The notes below the pieces were generated by a model. That model had not been told where the DNA came from. It was given only the letters and a program-made list of their open reading frames with translations, and did not search any database. From G965279355 sp965279355 (GTDB lineage: Bacteria; Pseudomonadota; Alphaproteobacteria; CACIAM-22H2), in assembly GCA_965279355.1 (NCBI GenBank), contig OZ257155.1, positions 4,092,001-4,156,000 of the forward strand: a stretch of DNA of 64,000 nucleotides, in the 5' to 3' direction. Positions 62,253 to 64,000 of this stretch are shown piece by piece. The translations under genes and the position numbers were made by a program. How positions within the stretch are numbered: the first letter of the stretch is position 1; each line of letters begins with the position of its first letter.

Positions 62253-63248
62253 ATGTACGTGAAGCGCAAAAAAGGCTGGGAAATTCCGGAATCGCAGGCG
62301 ACGCCGGAGCACATGTTCCACAACCGCCGCCGCTTCCTGACGACGGCCTCGGTCGGCGCCATCGCCATCGGCGGTGCGGCCTATCTCGGCATGGGCGAGG
62401 GTGAGAATGCGGCGCTGGCGCAGGGCGCCGCGGCGGCCGACCCAACGGCCGGCATGTATCCCAGGCCGCGCAACGCGAAGTTCACGCTCGATCGCGAGCT
62501 GACGGATGAGAAGGTCGCGACGACCTACAACAATTTCTACGAATTCGGCACCTCGAAGAATATCTGGAAGGAGGCGCAGAAGCTGCCGCTGCGCCCCTGG
62601 CAGGTGAAGATCGACGGCATGGTCGCCAAGGAGATGGTGATCGACATCGACGACCTGCTGCAGAAGGTGCAGCTGGAAGAGCGTCTCTATCGCCATCGCT
62701 GCGTCGAGGCATGGTCGATGTCGGTGCCATGGACCGGCTTCCCGATGAAGCAGCTGGTCGACCTCGCGCAGCCGACCTCGTCGGCCAAGTACATCCGCAT
62801 GGAGACCTTCAACGACCCCAAGGTTGCATCGGGTATGAAGGCGTCCTGGTATCCATGGCCCTATGTCGAGGGTCTGACCATCGAGGAAGCGACAAACGAG
62901 CTGACCCTGATGGGCACCGGCATCTACGGCAAGCCGATGCCCAAGCAGATGGGTGCGCCGCTGCGTCTGGTCGTTCCCTGGAAATATGGCTTCAAGTCGG
63001 TGAAATCGATCGTGCGCTTCACCTTCACGGACAAGCGCCCCAAGAGTTTCTGGGAAGACCTGCAGGCCAGCGAGTACGGCTTCTGGGCCAACGTCAATCC
63101 CTCGGTCCCGCATCCGCGCTGGAGCCAGGCGACCGAGGAAGTGATCGGCACATCGGGCAAGCGCGTGCCGACGCAGCTCTATAACGGTTACGGCGATTAC
63201 GTCGCCTCTCTCTACACGGACCACAAGAACGAGAAGCTGTGGATGTAG
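62253..63248 (+). CDS. msrP: Protein-methionine-sulfoxide reductase catalytic subunit MsrP
   Basis: A 331-residue molybdenum enzyme that repairs oxidised methionines in periplasmic proteins. A twin-arginine signal (NRRRFLTTAS, residues 24-33) directs folded export, and the molybdopterin-ligand Cys is C150 in RHRCVEAWSM. AGGGAG lies 6 nt before the ATG at 62253, better than an in-frame ATG at 62247. Its membrane haem partner MsrQ is not next to it here. Confidence 0.95.
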   Translation: MYVKRKKGWEIPESQATPEHMFHNRRRFLTTASVGAIAIGGAAYLGMGEGENAALAQGAAAADPTAGMYPRPRNAKFTLDRELTDEKVATTYNNFYEFGTSKNIWKEAQKLPLRPWQVKIDGMVAKEMVIDIDDLLQKVQLEERLYRHRCVEAWSMSVPWTGFPMKQLVDLAQPTSSAKYIRMETFNDPKVASGMKASWYPWPYVEGLTIEEATNELTLMGTGIYGKPMPKQMGAPLRLVVPWKYGFKSVKSIVRFTFTDKRPKSFWEDLQASEYGFWANVNPSVPHPRWSQATEEVIGTSGKRVPTQLYNGYGDYVASLYTDHKNEKLWM

Positions 63249-63251
63249 CGA

Positions 63252-64000
63252 CTAGCCCGCGCTTGCGGGCCGGTCCACATCGCTGACCCAGAACTGTGTG
63301 AGGATGGTGAGGAAGATCGCCATCGTCACGCAGAGGGCTACGCAGGCGGGCCAGCCGCCGACCGCCCAGGCGATGCCAGGCACAATGCCGCCCACGCCGC
63401 CGCCGAGATAATAACCCGTCACATAGAGCCCGACCGCCGATGACCGGCCTTCCCTGGCCATGACCGCGACATAGGCGGTGCCGAGCGACTGGAAGACGAA
63501 GCCGCCGCCGGCGAAGATCGTCAGGCCGAGGATGATGACCGGCAGCGACGGCGCCAGGGTCAGCAGCATTCCCAGCACATAGAAGATGCCGGTGACCAGC
63601 GCGAGGCGGCGCCGTCCGAAGCGCGCCGCAAGTTGCCCGACATAGGGCGAGATGAACACGCCGGCGAGATAGACGGTGAAGATCGCGCCAAGCCCGGTCG
63701 CGCTGAGCTCGAAGGGCGGGCCGGCGAGACGGAAGCTCACATAGGTGAACACGCCGATGAAATTGAACAGCACGCCGAAGCCGACGACATAGGCGGTGAA
63801 AAGCTGCCGGTTGCGCAGATGGCGGAGCATCTGCAGGAGTGAAGTGCCAAGATTGGTCTGGCGCACGAAGCGTCGCTCGCGCGGCAGCAGGATCGCGATC
63901 AGCACGCCGCTGATCACGATCATCACGGCAATCGCCTCGAACACGAAGCGCCAGCCGACATGGTCGGCGCCGATCCCGGCAAAGAACCGCCCGAAAAATC
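63252..64000 (-). CDS. MFS transporter (5' part beyond the window edge)
   Basis: At least 249 residues, the C-terminal part of a Major Facilitator transporter. The frame stays open to base 64000 (GRFFAGIGADHVGWRFVFEA upstream of the first possible start), so the gene continues past the window. About seven membrane helices are visible, with motif-like GQLAARFGRRRLALVTG. The end (QFWVSDVDRPASAG) is intact. It converges tightly on msrP. A GC hairpin at 63256-63271 lacks a T-run. Confidence 0.88.
   Translation of the reverse strand, partial: FFGRFFAGIGADHVGWRFVFEAIAVMIVISGVLIAILLPRERRFVRQTNLGTSLLQMLRHLRNRQLFTAYVVGFGVLFNFIGVFTYVSFRLAGPPFELSATGLGAIFTVYLAGVFISPYVGQLAARFGRRRLALVTGIFYVLGMLLTLAPSLPVIILGLTIFAGGGFVFQSLGTAYVAVMAREGRSSAVGLYVTGYYLGGGVGGIVPGIAWAVGGWPACVALCVTMAIFLTILTQFWVSDVDRPASAG

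Noticed and set aside
63256..63271. GCCCGC-GCTT-GCGGGC hairpin after msrP
   Set aside because: It lacks a T-run on both strands and sits inside the last codons of the convergent MFS gene.

Overview
This window comes from a high-GC (roughly 63-65 %, my estimate) alphaproteobacterium. The evidence is a CpdR-type cell-cycle response regulator next to an N-formylglutamate amidohydrolase and tRNA-Val, the cluster pdxH / 17-kDa-antigen lipoprotein / cbpA-type dnaJ / fabI / aroC, a small protein with the 'AANDN' motif, and a 41-residue zinc-free bL36. A small RNA resembling the alpha-r8/suhB class would fit Hyphomicrobiales or a near relative, but I cannot name a genus. It looks chromosomal: there are no transposases, integrases, phage genes or CRISPR arrays.

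Layout. (1) 0.1-9 kb: a signalling block with a single-domain receiver, a soluble PAS hybrid kinase, a LuxR-type regulator, then receiver / membrane kinase / Hpt / receiver / chemoreceptor. (2) 9-17.7 kb: housekeeping genes (nucleoside transporter, rhodanese, aroC, fabI, cbpM-cbpA, lipoprotein, pdxH, Usp, SDR). (3) 17.9-23 kb: a very large sensor (Cache, five PAS, HisKA, HATPase, REC, Hpt) followed by a receiver protein. (4) 23-26.5 kb: a four-gene Mla/MCE lipid-transport operon on the minus strand. (5) 26.7-30.5 kb: small RNA candidate, methyltransferase, GNAT, N-formylglutamate amidohydrolase, cpdR, tRNA-Val(GAC). (6) 30.6-37 kb: three consecutive TPR + GT41-like glycosyltransferases. (7) 37-40.5 kb: an unknown Ala/Pro/Lys-tailed protein, a DHA2 exporter, a VOC protein and a BKACE enzyme. 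(8) 40.6-45.7 kb: a block of small orphan genes that, compared with one another, form paralogous pairs, together with a receiver protein, an XRE regulator, operator-like palindromes and two candidate RNAs. (9) 45.8-64 kb: a Tim44-domain protein, the trehalose operon otsB-GH15-otsA, hrpB, an EamA transporter, a ThDP enzyme, azlCD, rpmJ, glycolate oxidase glcDEF, a TPR protein, msrP and an MFS transporter cut by the right edge.

How the genes work together. Two-component and phosphorelay genes dominate: there are many receiver-only proteins and two Hpt domains, one free and one fused, so phosphate probably branches among several partners. The 46.9-50.9 kb operon makes trehalose by the OtsA/OtsB route and also encodes a GH15 hydrolase. 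The glcDEF genes oxidise glycolate. The mla genes maintain the outer-membrane lipid balance.

The best candidates for undescribed biology are the 40.8-45.1 kb block of paired orphan genes, the three GT41-like enzymes that share an altered motif, and the sRNA gene at 26.7 kb, whose promoter, hairpins, anti-Shine-Dalgarno loop and terminator can all be read directly. All functional names come from motif recognition by eye; no database search was run.
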